Origin: Marinobacter xestospongiae
Lineage (GTDB): Bacteria > Pseudomonadota > Gammaproteobacteria > Pseudomonadales > Oleiphilaceae
Direction: 5' to 3'
Length of the DNA: 64,000 nt
NCBI RefSeq assembly: GCF_023156385.1
Contig: NZ_JAKZAK010000001.1
Coordinates: forward strand, 310,001-374,000
Part shown: positions 37,678-46,149 of the stretch, in pieces
Layout of the letters: each line of letters opens with the position of its first letter
Position numbering within the stretch: the first letter of the stretch is position 1
Made by a program: the position numbers and the translations under genes
Notes under the pieces: generated by a model
Seen by the model: only the letters and a program-made list of their open reading frames with translations
Told to the model about the DNA's origin: nothing
Database searches by the model: none

Positions 37678-39459
37678 ATGTCCATCAACACACCCAAACC
37701 ATCCCGTCCATCGAAAACAATGGCTGACGCTTCCGCGCAGACCGCAGACGACCCTCTGGCCAACGATGAGGATCGGTTCTTCCAGCTGATCGAACAGCTG
37801 CCCATGGTCGCTGTGCAGGGTTACGACCGCGAACGGCGGGTCATCTACTGGAATCAGGCCAGCACCCGGATCTACGGTTATTCCGCAGAAGAAGCCCTGG
37901 GCCGCCGCCTGGAGGACCTGATCATTCCTCACCGCATGCGTGACGAGGTGATCGAGGCCCATCGAGTCTGGCTGGCCGAGGGGGTGGCGATTCCTTCGGC
38001 GGAGCTGGAACTGCAGCATCGGGATGGTCATACCGTGCCGGTGTACTCCAGCCACGTACTGCTACGCCAGGCCTCCGGGGCCTGCGAGATGTTCTGTATC
38101 GATGTCTGCCTGCAGGAGCAAAAGCGGGCGGAGCAGAAGCTGGTTCGGCAGGCTCATTATGATGGCCTGACGGGGTTGCCCAACCGCTTCAGCATGGAGC
38201 AGGAGCTGGCCTGCCGGATCACCCGGGCCGGGAACGAGGGGCAGCGGCTGGCCCTGTTGTTCATCGATCTGGATGAGTTCAAACTGATAAACGATACCCT
38301 TGGCCACGATCTCGGCGACCGATTGCTTCAGGCGGTGGCCGCGCGACTGGCGTTGGTGGTTGGTCCGCCAAACTGGCTCAGTCACTTTGGTGGGGATGAG
38401 TTTGTCGCCATTCTGGCGGACGTCGACGGACGACCGGAGGTTGAGGGGTTCCTGCAGTCACTGCGCGACCAGTTTGCGGATTGCCTGGTGGTCGATGACG
38501 TCGACTACGCCCTGAGCGCCAGCATCGGTGTCAGTCTGTTTCCGGATGATGGCCGTGACAGCCGTTCGCTGATGGGTGCGGCTGACGCCGCCATGCACCA
38601 GGCCAAGGCCCGGGGGCGAGACGGCTACTGCTTCTTCAGCCAGGCCATTTCCGATCAGCTACACCGTCACCAGCAGGTGGTGACCTTGATCCGCCAGGGC
38701 CTGGAGCGCGACTGGTTCCAGCTCTACTACCAGCCCCAGGTTGACTTGCGCAGCGGTCGGATCAGGTCCTGTGAGGCGTTATTGCGTTGTTTCCCGGCGG
38801 AAGGGGGGCCGGTGTCGCCGGCGGAATTTATCCCGGTGGCAGAAAAGTCAGGCCTGATCCGGGAGATCGGCCAGTGGGTGCTGCAGCAGGCCTGCCAGCA
38901 GTTGGCACAGTGGCAAACGACGCCCCTGGCCGGTCTGCGTGTGGATATCAACGTTTCCGCCAATCAGCTGATCAAGCAGCGCTTTGATGACCAGGTGCTC
39001 GAGGTGACGCGTCAGTTCGGAATCCCGCTCAAACAGCTGGGGCTGGAGCTGACCGAGCACGAAATGATGTCGAGCCAGGACGCTGAGATGGCCCAGCTGC
39101 ATCGCCTCTACAACGCCGGCGGCCATATTGCCATTGACGACTTTGGCAGCGGCTACTCGTCACTGGTGTATCTGCGGCGGTTGCCGCTGTGCACCCTGAA
39201 GATCGACCGGCTGTTCCTGCAGAACGCACTCGGCAACGACGCCGACATGGCCATCCTGGAGGCGATCATCCAGGTCGGTCACCGGCTGGGCCTGACGGTC
39301 CTGGTGGAGGGCGTCGAAACCGCGGAGCAGGACCGGTTGGTCCGCGATCTGGGTTGCGATGCCGCCCAGGGGTTTTACTATGCCCTTCCGATGCCTGCTG
39401 ACGAACTGGTGGCCTTTCTGGCAACCACGACAGGAGCGGATTGGTCAGCCTTCCGCTGA
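37678..39459 (+). CDS. PAS-GGDEF-EAL cyclic-di-GMP signalling protein
   Basis: A 593-residue cytoplasmic protein with no membrane segment. A PAS domain lies at about residues 28-145 (GYDRERRVIYWNQASTRIYG), the GGDEF domain at about 155-325 with intact HFGGDEFVAIL, and the EAL domain at about 340-585. The EAL domain keeps the EALL motif, INVSANQL, IAIDDFGSGYSSL and the catalytic lysine in TLKIDRLF. Both domains look competent, so it may make or break c-di-GMP according to the PAS signal. AGGAG lies about 11 bases before the ATG. The stop overlaps the end of the convergent glycosyltransferase gene by 15 bases. Confidence 0.93.
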   Translation: MSINTPKPSRPSKTMADASAQTADDPLANDEDRFFQLIEQLPMVAVQGYDRERRVIYWNQASTRIYGYSAEEALGRRLEDLIIPHRMRDEVIEAHRVWLAEGVAIPSAELELQHRDGHTVPVYSSHVLLRQASGACEMFCIDVCLQEQKRAEQKLVRQAHYDGLTGLPNRFSMEQELACRITRAGNEGQRLALLFIDLDEFKLINDTLGHDLGDRLLQAVAARLALVVGPPNWLSHFGGDEFVAILADVDGRPEVEGFLQSLRDQFADCLVVDDVDYALSASIGVSLFPDDGRDSRSLMGAADAAMHQAKARGRDGYCFFSQAISDQLHRHQQVVTLIRQGLERDWFQLYYQPQVDLRSGRIRSCEALLRCFPAEGGPVSPAEFIPVAEKSGLIREIGQWVLQQACQQLAQWQTTPLAGLRVDINVSANQLIKQRFDDQVLEVTRQFGIPLKQLGLELTEHEMMSSQDAEMAQLHRLYNAGGHIAIDDFGSGYSSLVYLRRLPLCTLKIDRLFLQNALGNDADMAILEAIIQVGHRLGLTVLVEGVETAEQDRLVRDLGCDAAQGFYYALPMPADELVAFLATTTGADWSAFR

Positions 39460-41694
39460 ACGGTCGTCCTCCGGCTCGCCAAACCGGCTGGCCAGTACGG
39501 TCGCGTAGATGGTGCGAACGTCGTCAGCGAACTGCTCCACCGAATAATCCGCGGCAAATGACAGGGCGTTGTCTGCCAGGCGCTGGCGCAGCTCGTCATC
39601 CTCCAGCAACTGTTGCACCCGTTGCAGCCAGAGCTGCTGCTTTTCCGGGGTCTTGTAGCCGTTGTGATCGTCTCGTACCACGTCGTCGATGCCGCTGGAA
39701 CGCACCGCCACCACCGGCAGGCCCGCCGCCATGGCTTCCAGGATCACCATGCCCTGGGTTTCCGACTTGGAGGCAAACGCGAAGGCGTCGCCAAGGTGGT
39801 ACCAGGTGGCCATGTCGTCCGGGGGAACGGCGCCGACCAGGGTGAAGTGCCGGCCAAGGTCCAGCTCATCAATGCGCTTCTGCAGTCGCCGGCGCTGATG
39901 GCCATCACCAATCATCAGGAACCGGAATGGCACGTCGGTGCGACGCCGCAACTGATCGATGGCATCGATCATAAAATCGATGTTCTTCTCATTGGACAGC
40001 CGCGACACGCTCACAAACACCCGTTCATCGCCAAGTTCGAGTCGCTGGCGCAGCTTGTTGACCTCGCGGTGATCTACCTCCTGGAAACGCTGGTACTCGA
40101 TACCGGTCGGTTGCACGTAGGTGGGAGTCTTGACGTCAATCATCCGCAGATACTCCTCGGTGGAGTAGGTGGGCACGATGACCGCATCGCAGCGATTGGC
40201 GAAACGCTTGATGATCTCGTGGGAGATCAGGTTACGGAACAGGCGCCCGGGCAGAGGCACGAAGTGGGCGTAGTGCTCAAGCCGGGTGTGGTAGGTGTAG
40301 ACCGCCGGGATTCGCAGTGAGCGGGCGACGAACAGCCCCAGGGAGCCGATCCAGAAGGGGTGGTGAATGTGGATCAGATCGGGGCGGAAGTCGGCCACCC
40401 GTCGCCGCAGGCGCGGCAGGAAAATGTTGGCCAGACGGAACTCGCGTTTTTCGCCCAGCGCCAGCAGTGAGGGTATGCGCAGAACCTGCTCTTCCTCCGC
40501 TGGCTGGTCCCTATAGCGTGGAGCCACCACCAGCACCGAGTCGCCCAGCGCCTTAAGGCCTCGGCGCAGGCGTTCAATGGAAATGGGCACGCCACCGATG
40601 AACGGAAGGTAGTTGTTGGTGAACATGGCCACCTTCAATGGCCGTTTCAGCCAGGGTGTGGGGTCCAGGTCATAATCCGGGTAGTAGTCACGACCGACGT
40701 ACACGGTGACGTAGAGCCGAATGGCGATCACCACAAACACCGCCAGCACCAGCAGGAAGTTCAGGTAGCCGACATAGAACAGGGAGTAGATGAAGAACCA
40801 AAAGCTCTCCAGTTGCTTCATCACCGGGTGCTGGCCAATCTCCAGCCGATTGAGCTCGATGGTCACGTCTGCATCCGGGTCCTCCGGCACCGTCACCCGT
40901 ACGTAGTGGTAGAAACTGTCCTCGTTGTTGAGCACCAGGCCGCCGGCACCGCCGGTGGTAATGAGCCGGGTATCGTGAACTTTCTGCTCGGCGAAGATGG
41001 GAATGCTGGCAGAGAACACCGCGTCCACCCGGTGTTGCTGCAACAGGGACATCAGCGCCTGACGGAATTCCACCGGTTGCAGGTGCTTGTCCTCCATCCC
41101 AAACAGCAGGTCCTTGCCGGAGCTGAAGGGCGGGTGGTTGATGAAGACAAAGCGGTGGGGACTGTCGTCGCTGGCCAGTTGTTCGTCCAGCCAGCGGATC
41201 TGCCAGCGCCAGGGGGTCTTGCCGGTGCTGTCGAGGAACAGTAGCCGGCTGTTGCCGGCGCTCACGCTGTAGAAATGCGGGCCAAAGTGGTCGTAGAAGC
41301 GAAAGCTGCCAAAGTTTTCCTGCTCGTTTTCGCCAAAGGTCAACAGGTAAGGCATCTGCAGGTGTCCCAGGGTGCCCTGCAGTGCCCGGTACTTGTCCTC
41401 ACCGCCACTGCTGACGGCGTTGCCTGCGGACACCAGGAAATCCACGCCAGAGCGGTTCAGTTCCGGCACGATACGCTGCTCGAAGATCCCGACCGAGTTG
41501 TTGATGTTGCCAACCACCGCGAACGAGAACGGCTGATCGGCGGTCAGGGATGCCTGCAGCTCGGCGACCTGGTCGGTGTGGATCGCTTCCAGTCGGGGGC
41601 CGTAAAGATTCAGGTACACCTTGTAGCCAATCAGCAGCAGGATGATCAGCAGGTTGAGGTAGAACAGCGCCTTCAGGGGGTGGCGGAAGATCAT
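39445..41694 (-). CDS. Degenerate calcineurin-like phosphoesterase fused to a GT4 glycosyltransferase
   Basis: A 749-residue membrane protein. It has an N-terminal membrane segment (LFYLNLLIILLLIGYKVYL) and a metallophosphoesterase-like periplasmic domain at about residues 45-275. A membrane helix follows near 305-345, then a GT-B family 4 glycosyltransferase at about 365-735 (MFTNNYLPFIGGVPISIERL, VAVSRLSNEKN-type hinge, ETQGMVILEAMAAGLPVVAV). Metal ligands of the phosphoesterase appear lost: VVGNIN and SAGNAV replace GD motifs, GENEQE replaces GNHD, and SASIPIF replaces GHxH. Only NHPP survives. The start is ATG 41694, which overlaps the stop of the preceding gene (ATGA); a longer in-frame reading from 42012 lies inside that gene. 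It probably makes a glycolipid (inference). Confidence 0.85.
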   Translation of the reverse strand: MIFRHPLKALFYLNLLIILLLIGYKVYLNLYGPRLEAIHTDQVAELQASLTADQPFSFAVVGNINNSVGIFEQRIVPELNRSGVDFLVSAGNAVSSGGEDKYRALQGTLGHLQMPYLLTFGENEQENFGSFRFYDHFGPHFYSVSAGNSRLLFLDSTGKTPWRWQIRWLDEQLASDDSPHRFVFINHPPFSSGKDLLFGMEDKHLQPVEFRQALMSLLQQHRVDAVFSASIPIFAEQKVHDTRLITTGGAGGLVLNNEDSFYHYVRVTVPEDPDADVTIELNRLEIGQHPVMKQLESFWFFIYSLFYVGYLNFLLVLAVFVVIAIRLYVTVYVGRDYYPDYDLDPTPWLKRPLKVAMFTNNYLPFIGGVPISIERLRRGLKALGDSVLVVAPRYRDQPAEEEQVLRIPSLLALGEKREFRLANIFLPRLRRRVADFRPDLIHIHHPFWIGSLGLFVARSLRIPAVYTYHTRLEHYAHFVPLPGRLFRNLISHEIIKRFANRCDAVIVPTYSTEEYLRMIDVKTPTYVQPTGIEYQRFQEVDHREVNKLRQRLELGDERVFVSVSRLSNEKNIDFMIDAIDQLRRRTDVPFRFLMIGDGHQRRRLQKRIDELDLGRHFTLVGAVPPDDMATWYHLGDAFAFASKSETQGMVILEAMAAGLPVVAVRSSGIDDVVRDDHNGYKTPEKQQLWLQRVQQLLEDDELRQRLADNALSFAADYSVEQFADDVRTIYATVLASRFGEPEDDRSAEG

Positions 41695-42779
41695 GGGGTC
41701 TTGGTGTCCTTGCTTTGGCGGGCCAGGTCGCGCTGCAGCAGAATGAGGCCGATCAGCATACCCAGGTAGATGGTGAGGAAGCGCCAGGCCACCGTCACCA
41801 GCACCAGGTGCTGGCCCGCCAGCAGGTCGCGGAAGAAGGTGCCAAACACGCCCTCGGAGATGCCGGAGGCACCGGGGGTCGGCGCGAAATACATCACGAA
41901 CGTGGTGACCGTCATCAGGCCCAGGGTCGTCAGGTAAGGAATCTGGTAGTCCAGTGCCGCCAACAGGACCGCCGGCAGACTGAACAGGCACAGCAGGAAC
42001 CCGACGGTACACAGCACCGACAGCGCCACCCAGCGGCGGGGGCCGGCGAGATAGGCGCGGAAACTCTGGGCAAAGCGGATCAGCTCCCGCTTCAGCCGGA
42101 AGCGCCAGCGGCGATAGCGGTCGTCACCCAGCGCATGGGCCCGGTGCAGGCCCGCCAGCATTGCCTGCAACGGCACCAGCAGCCAGCGGGTACGGAACAG
42201 CACCAGCGCGAAGAAGGTCAGGTAGATGGCGGCGAACACCGCCAGGGCAGTGCCCAGCTGCTGGTTGAGCGAGAAGGACTGCAGGGCGGGCAGCCACATC
42301 AGGAACAGCGGAGCCAGGGTAAAGATCACCGCCACTGCCAGCACCGTGCGGATGGTGGTGGCAGCGGTGGCCCGGCCAAGGGGAATGCCGTGCTGGCGCA
42401 GGTATACCACCTGAGCGACGCCGCCACCGGTGGCCATCGGTGTGACGTTGGAAAAGAACAGGTTGATGAACACCAGCTTGAACAGCGCGGCCATCGGTAG
42501 CCGGTGCCCCAGGGCCCGGAGGGTGAAGTGCAGACGCAGCCCGTCCATCAGGAAGTACAGCAGCACCAGACCGGTGATGGCAATCAGGGAAATGGGGGAC
42601 AGCAGGCGGTCATCGAAGGCAATGCTGCGACCGGCAAAGCGATCCCAGATGGTGTAGAGCCCGAGGGCGGTCAGCCCCAGGAACAGGGCACTGAAGAGCA
42701 GCAGGCGTGTGCCGGAGCCCTGGTTTTCTTCCCTGTTGGACGAGGTCTGGGACGGCGAATCAATCCGTGTGTCACTCAT
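41691..42779 (-). CDS. Lysylphosphatidylglycerol synthase transmembrane/UPF0104 family protein
   Basis: A 362-residue inner-membrane protein with about eight hydrophobic segments, an N-terminal polar stretch and the family blocks VFINLFFSNVTPMATGGGVA near residue 110 and YFAPTPGASGISEGVFGTFF near residue 300. UPF0104 proteins resemble the flippase part of MprF, and many are genetically linked to glycosyltransferases. Here the stop codon overlaps the start of the phosphoesterase-GT4 gene, so the two are translationally coupled. They may work as a lipid-handling membrane partner and a glycosyltransferase (inference). Confidence 0.87.
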   Translation of the reverse strand: MSDTRIDSPSQTSSNREENQGSGTRLLLFSALFLGLTALGLYTIWDRFAGRSIAFDDRLLSPISLIAITGLVLLYFLMDGLRLHFTLRALGHRLPMAALFKLVFINLFFSNVTPMATGGGVAQVVYLRQHGIPLGRATAATTIRTVLAVAVIFTLAPLFLMWLPALQSFSLNQQLGTALAVFAAIYLTFFALVLFRTRWLLVPLQAMLAGLHRAHALGDDRYRRWRFRLKRELIRFAQSFRAYLAGPRRWVALSVLCTVGFLLCLFSLPAVLLAALDYQIPYLTTLGLMTVTTFVMYFAPTPGASGISEGVFGTFFRDLLAGQHLVLVTVAWRFLTIYLGMLIGLILLQRDLARQSKDTKTP

Positions 42780-42863
42780 GCGCGTTCCATCGAAGGATGA
42801 CGGCGCAGTGTAACCATTCCGGGGCCACCTGGCTAATGGCCAGCCGGACTCCCGGTGGCCGGA

Positions 42864-43880
42864 TCAGTGGCCGTAGACCAGGAAGGACGCATCCTGGATG
42901 TTGATGTCGGTCATGTACACCGAGCCGATGCTGTGACCGCCCACCTTGAACCGGTCGATGTCGAGATCCGCCCGGAAATCGACGTTGTGAATCGACAGGC
43001 CATCCTGCCCGCTGGTACCACTGGTGCCCTTGCTGATGGACGCCTCGGCGTAGGCCATGCCGAAGTGGCCCAGCATGTCGTCGCCGCGGTTGTTGTGCAG
43101 GCGCAGCCCTTCAATGCCCACTGCGGCGAAGTTGAACAGAATGGCGAAGTTGCCCACGTTCCAGTCGAGCTGGCCGTTGGTGATGGCAAAGTGGCTGCTG
43201 ATGTGGGTTTCGGCGCCCTGGACCAGGGTGCCGCTGGGCAGCACACGGCTGTTGTCAGTGTTGCCAACCACAATGTCGGTGGGGCCCAGGTAGCCTTGCA
43301 GCAGGATGTTCTCAAACATGGTGGTGCTGGTGGGCTGGCCGCCGGTGACAATGGAGTCGATGGCCAGCTCGAAGTCCACCGCATTGAGGTAATCGTTCAG
43401 GCTGGCGGGATCGCCGCTGTCCACCGGGCTGAGGTGAATCACCAGATCACCGTCGTTGTACTGACGACCGAATTCGCCAGCCACCGAGTAGCGGTTCATG
43501 GCGTCCGCCACCTGCCAGTGATTCGGGTCCAGAATGCCCTGGTCGCCCCGTCGAGCCAGTTCCGAGAAGCCGTAGTCGAGCACTTCGCCCGGGCCGGCGA
43601 CGTCCAGGGTCAGTTTGAGGTTGTCGAGCATGGTGCCGTTGTGGCCAGACAGCCGCACCTGGTTGAAATCCAATGGCGCCTCATCGACATAACGCACCTG
43701 CCCGATGTCGATCCGTGCCGCCAGTTCCATGGTGATACCTGCCTGGCCGGTCACCACCCCCATCTCACCGTCGTCCAGACGCTCCAGTGCCTGGGTCGGC
43801 ATTGCTGTCAGCCACAATCCGGCGGATACCAGCAGGCCGGCAGCGGCACTGGCGGAGAAGGAGTCTCGATTCAGAGGCAT
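42864..43880 (-). CDS. DUF6160/FilA-like exported protein
   Basis: A 338-residue protein with a signal peptide (residues about 1-31, ending TQALE). It is followed by the typical mature start LDDGEMGVVTGQAGITMELA, which marks a family of surface/pilus-associated proteins in Marinobacter, Pseudomonas and Acinetobacter (FilA-like). The rest is predicted to be beta-rich, with Asn/Asp/Gly repeats. It is transcribed alone. The precise role is unknown. Confidence 0.8.
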   Translation of the reverse strand: MPLNRDSFSASAAAGLLVSAGLWLTAMPTQALERLDDGEMGVVTGQAGITMELAARIDIGQVRYVDEAPLDFNQVRLSGHNGTMLDNLKLTLDVAGPGEVLDYGFSELARRGDQGILDPNHWQVADAMNRYSVAGEFGRQYNDGDLVIHLSPVDSGDPASLNDYLNAVDFELAIDSIVTGGQPTSTTMFENILLQGYLGPTDIVVGNTDNSRVLPSGTLVQGAETHISSHFAITNGQLDWNVGNFAILFNFAAVGIEGLRLHNNRGDDMLGHFGMAYAEASISKGTSGTSGQDGLSIHNVDFRADLDIDRFKVGGHSIGSVYMTDINIQDASFLVYGH

Positions 43881-44035
43881 GGGGCGATCCTTGGCATGGG
43901 TGGGGCTGAACCCCGGATTCTTGTTGTAAGGTTACATGTTGTTACAGTAGACGCATCGGGGTATCTGGTCTGTGATTACTCTCACAGACCGGCGCGAATC
44001 ACAGATCTGGCCCGTCGGGCCAATGGCAGGGTGGT

Positions 44036-44725
44036 TCAGGCGGAGCGGGACGAGGCCGGTGTGGTGTCGTCCGGGGACAGTGCCTGCAGGATGAGCTGGC
44101 GCTGGTGGTTGAAAAACTCGGTGATTTCATGGGCCGCCGCGACCCGGTCCCGGTCCAGGACCGCCTGGGTCAGCCCCTTGAAGAAGCTGGCGGTACGGCG
44201 AAGATCCTGGCGATAGCGATCGGCGCTGAGGTAATAGGTGCGACTGACGGCAGGCTTGAAGTTGGTCAGTGCCTCGGTGAGGTAGGGGTTGCCCACCACC
44301 TCACAGCAGACATCCATGACATCGAAGCTGGCCTTCACCACCGCCAGCACGTCGGTGCGCTCCTGCAGCCGCCGGGATACCTGCTCGATGTGGCCCAGCA
44401 GGCGATCTCGGTGTTCGGGCTGCCAGCGGTCGATCAGACGTTCCACCAGCATCTGCAGCAGGTGCATGTAGACATCGTAGAGCTCGGAGGCGTGCTCGGC
44501 GTCAAGCCAGGTGGCGACAGCACCCTTGCGGGGGATGATGTCGACCAGGTGCCAGCGCTCCAGGGTGTACAGCGCTTCCTTGACCGAAGCACGGCTTACC
44601 TCCAGTTCGGCGGCGATCTTGACCTCATGAATGCGCTCGCCCGGCCGAATCTGACCAGTCATGATCCGTTCAGCCAGGAAGTTGGCAATCTGTTCGGCGA
44701 GGGTGTTGGGGACCTGAAATTCCAT
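44036..44725 (-). CDS. GntR-family regulator with FCD domain
   Basis: A 229-residue FadR-subfamily repressor. The winged helix is at residues about 8-72 (LAERIMTGQIRPGERIHEVK, then SRASVKEALYTLERWHLV). The all-helical FCD ligand domain follows at about 80-215. No strong ribosome binding site precedes the ATG. It is divergent from gloA and about 20 kb-scale unrelated to the urea genes; it could serve the nearby lutABC operon, since lactate operons are often under GntR-FCD control, but no shared operator was found. Confidence 0.88.
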   Translation of the reverse strand: MEFQVPNTLAEQIANFLAERIMTGQIRPGERIHEVKIAAELEVSRASVKEALYTLERWHLVDIIPRKGAVATWLDAEHASELYDVYMHLLQMLVERLIDRWQPEHRDRLLGHIEQVSRRLQERTDVLAVVKASFDVMDVCCEVVGNPYLTEALTNFKPAVSRTYYLSADRYRQDLRRTASFFKGLTQAVLDRDRVAAAHEITEFFNHQRQLILQALSPDDTTPASSRSA

Positions 44726-44888
44726 GGCGCGAGTTTAGCACACCGGGCCAGAGTGCCATGTCACCTGTGTCACGCCCTTGAAATCCTGCTGACACGCACA
44801 CAGGTATAGGGTTTACATGGGGCCCGGCGATGGCAGCAGCACCGCGACGCCGGTAGCCCCGGCGAATGAACAGAACAGGGAGCCCACC

Positions 44889-45440
44889 ATGCCCAAGCAT
44901 TTCGAAGAGGCCCCCGGCCTCTATGATGCCCCGATTCCTGAGACCGAGGGCTACGTCTTCAACCAGACCATGATGCGAATCAAGGACCCGGCCGTCAGCC
45001 TGGACTTCTACACCCGGGTGCTGGGTATGAGCCTGGTTCGCAAGCTCGATTTCCCGGAGATGCAGTTCAGCCTCTACTTCCTGGGTTACCTGGATGAGCG
45101 TCAGGCGGCAGCCGTACCCCGGGACGAGGCCCACCGCACCACCTTCACCTTCGGGCGCGAGGCGATGCTGGAGCTGACCCACAACTGGGGGACCGAGGAC
45201 GATCCGGACTTCCACTATCACAATGGCAATGACCAGCCCCAGGGCTTTGGCCACATCGGCATTGCGGTACCGGATGTGTATCGGGCGGCGGAGCGTTTTG
45301 ATGAGCTTGGGGTGGAATTCATCAAACGGCCGGATGACGGCAAGATGAAAGGTCTGGCCTTCATTCAGGACCCGGATGGTTACTGGATCGAGATCCTCCA
45401 GCCCAACATGCTGGAAAAGCAGCGCCGCGACCACGACTGA
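44889..45440 (+). CDS. gloA: Lactoylglutathione lyase (glyoxalase I)
   Basis: A 183-residue metalloenzyme of the vicinal oxygen chelate fold. It converts the methylglyoxal-glutathione hemithioacetal to S-lactoylglutathione. Family blocks are [32 protein letters not shown] (metal Glu), [10 protein letters not shown] (metal His) and [12 protein letters not shown] (catalytic Glu). The length is that of the longer eukaryote/pseudomonad-type enzyme, usually zinc-dependent. ATG 44889 follows AGGGAG by 6 bases; an in-frame ATG at 44817 is not supported. It lies tail to tail with lutC. Confidence 0.95.
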   Translation: MPKHFEEAPGLYDAPIPETEGYVFNQTMMRIKDPAVSLDFYTRVLGMSLVRKLDFPEMQFSLYFLGYLDERQAAAVPRDEAHRTTFTFGREAMLELTHNWGTEDDPDFHYHNGNDQPQGFGHIGIAVPDVYRAAERFDELGVEFIKRPDDGKMKGLAFIQDPDGYWIEILQPNMLEKQRRDHD

Positions 45441-45495
45441 TCGCGGCGGTCCGGCGGGTAGCAGTGCCCGTCGGCACCGTCCGGCATCAGTGCGA

Positions 45496-46149
45496 TCAGC
45501 CCAGCACCAGCACGATCAGCTCCCGCGGGCCGTGAACGCCATAGGCCAGGGTCTGTTCGATATCGGCGGTCTTGGAAGGGCCTGAAATCAGCAGGGCGTT
45601 GGTCGGCATCCCCGCAGACCAGCCCTGCTGGCGCAGGGCATCCAGAAACGTGCTGTACAGCTGGTCGGCGTCCAGCACCGCAATGTGAATGGGTGGCACC
45701 AGACTCATCAGTCTCGGCTCGTCCCGGGTCGGCCACAGGATCAGCGAGCCGGTTTCGGCGATGCCGCCAAGGGTCGACGTCAGGCTGGCATCAACGTCGT
45801 TGAACAGCGATGGCTGCCAGGCCTCGATCACCTGGTCGTACGCCAGCAGTGTTGGCAGGTCGTCACGGCCACTTTGCCGCAGGGCCTGACCAAGTGGGTG
45901 CTCCACCGGCGCCAGCAGATTGCGTACCTTCCGGGCCTGCAGAATCTCCGCCAGCCGGAGCAGCCAGTGCGCCCGGTCGACCCGGTGAACCTCTCCGTGC
46001 ACCGACTCCAGTGTTTGCTCAAACCGTTGCAGGCACTCCTCCTGACTCCACGGTGGCCGCTCCATTGAGGTGAAGTCCAGCGGTGTTGCCTCAGCCGCGG
46101 TGTCCGTTGCGGCCCTGAGCCGATCCAGAATCTGTTTCCGTGCGTTCAT
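45496..46149 (-). CDS. lutC: LutC-type LUD-domain protein, lactate utilisation
   Basis: A 217-residue LUD-domain protein, the third subunit of the LutABC L-lactate oxidase system. The conserved end-region reads GGIAETGSLILWPTRDEPRL, then MSLVPPIHIAVLDADQLYST and SGPSKTADIEQTLAYGVHGP. It overlaps lutB by ATGA. Together with LutA and LutB it oxidises L-lactate to pyruvate in the cytoplasm or at the membrane. Confidence 0.93.
   Translation of the reverse strand: MNARKQILDRLRAATDTAAEATPLDFTSMERPPWSQEECLQRFEQTLESVHGEVHRVDRAHWLLRLAEILQARKVRNLLAPVEHPLGQALRQSGRDDLPTLLAYDQVIEAWQPSLFNDVDASLTSTLGGIAETGSLILWPTRDEPRLMSLVPPIHIAVLDADQLYSTFLDALRQQGWSAGMPTNALLISGPSKTADIEQTLAYGVHGPRELIVLVLG

Noticed and set aside
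37522..38055. 177-codon minus-strand frame over the start of the GGDEF-EAL gene
   Set aside because: It is antisense to the PAS domain, has no ribosome binding site and no recognisable motif.
41695..42012. N-terminal extension of the phosphoesterase-glycosyltransferase frame
   Set aside because: The extra about 106 codons overlap the UPF0104 gene in another frame, are Pro/Gly/Arg-rich, and the ATG at 41694 gives a clean ATGA overlap and a normal membrane anchor.
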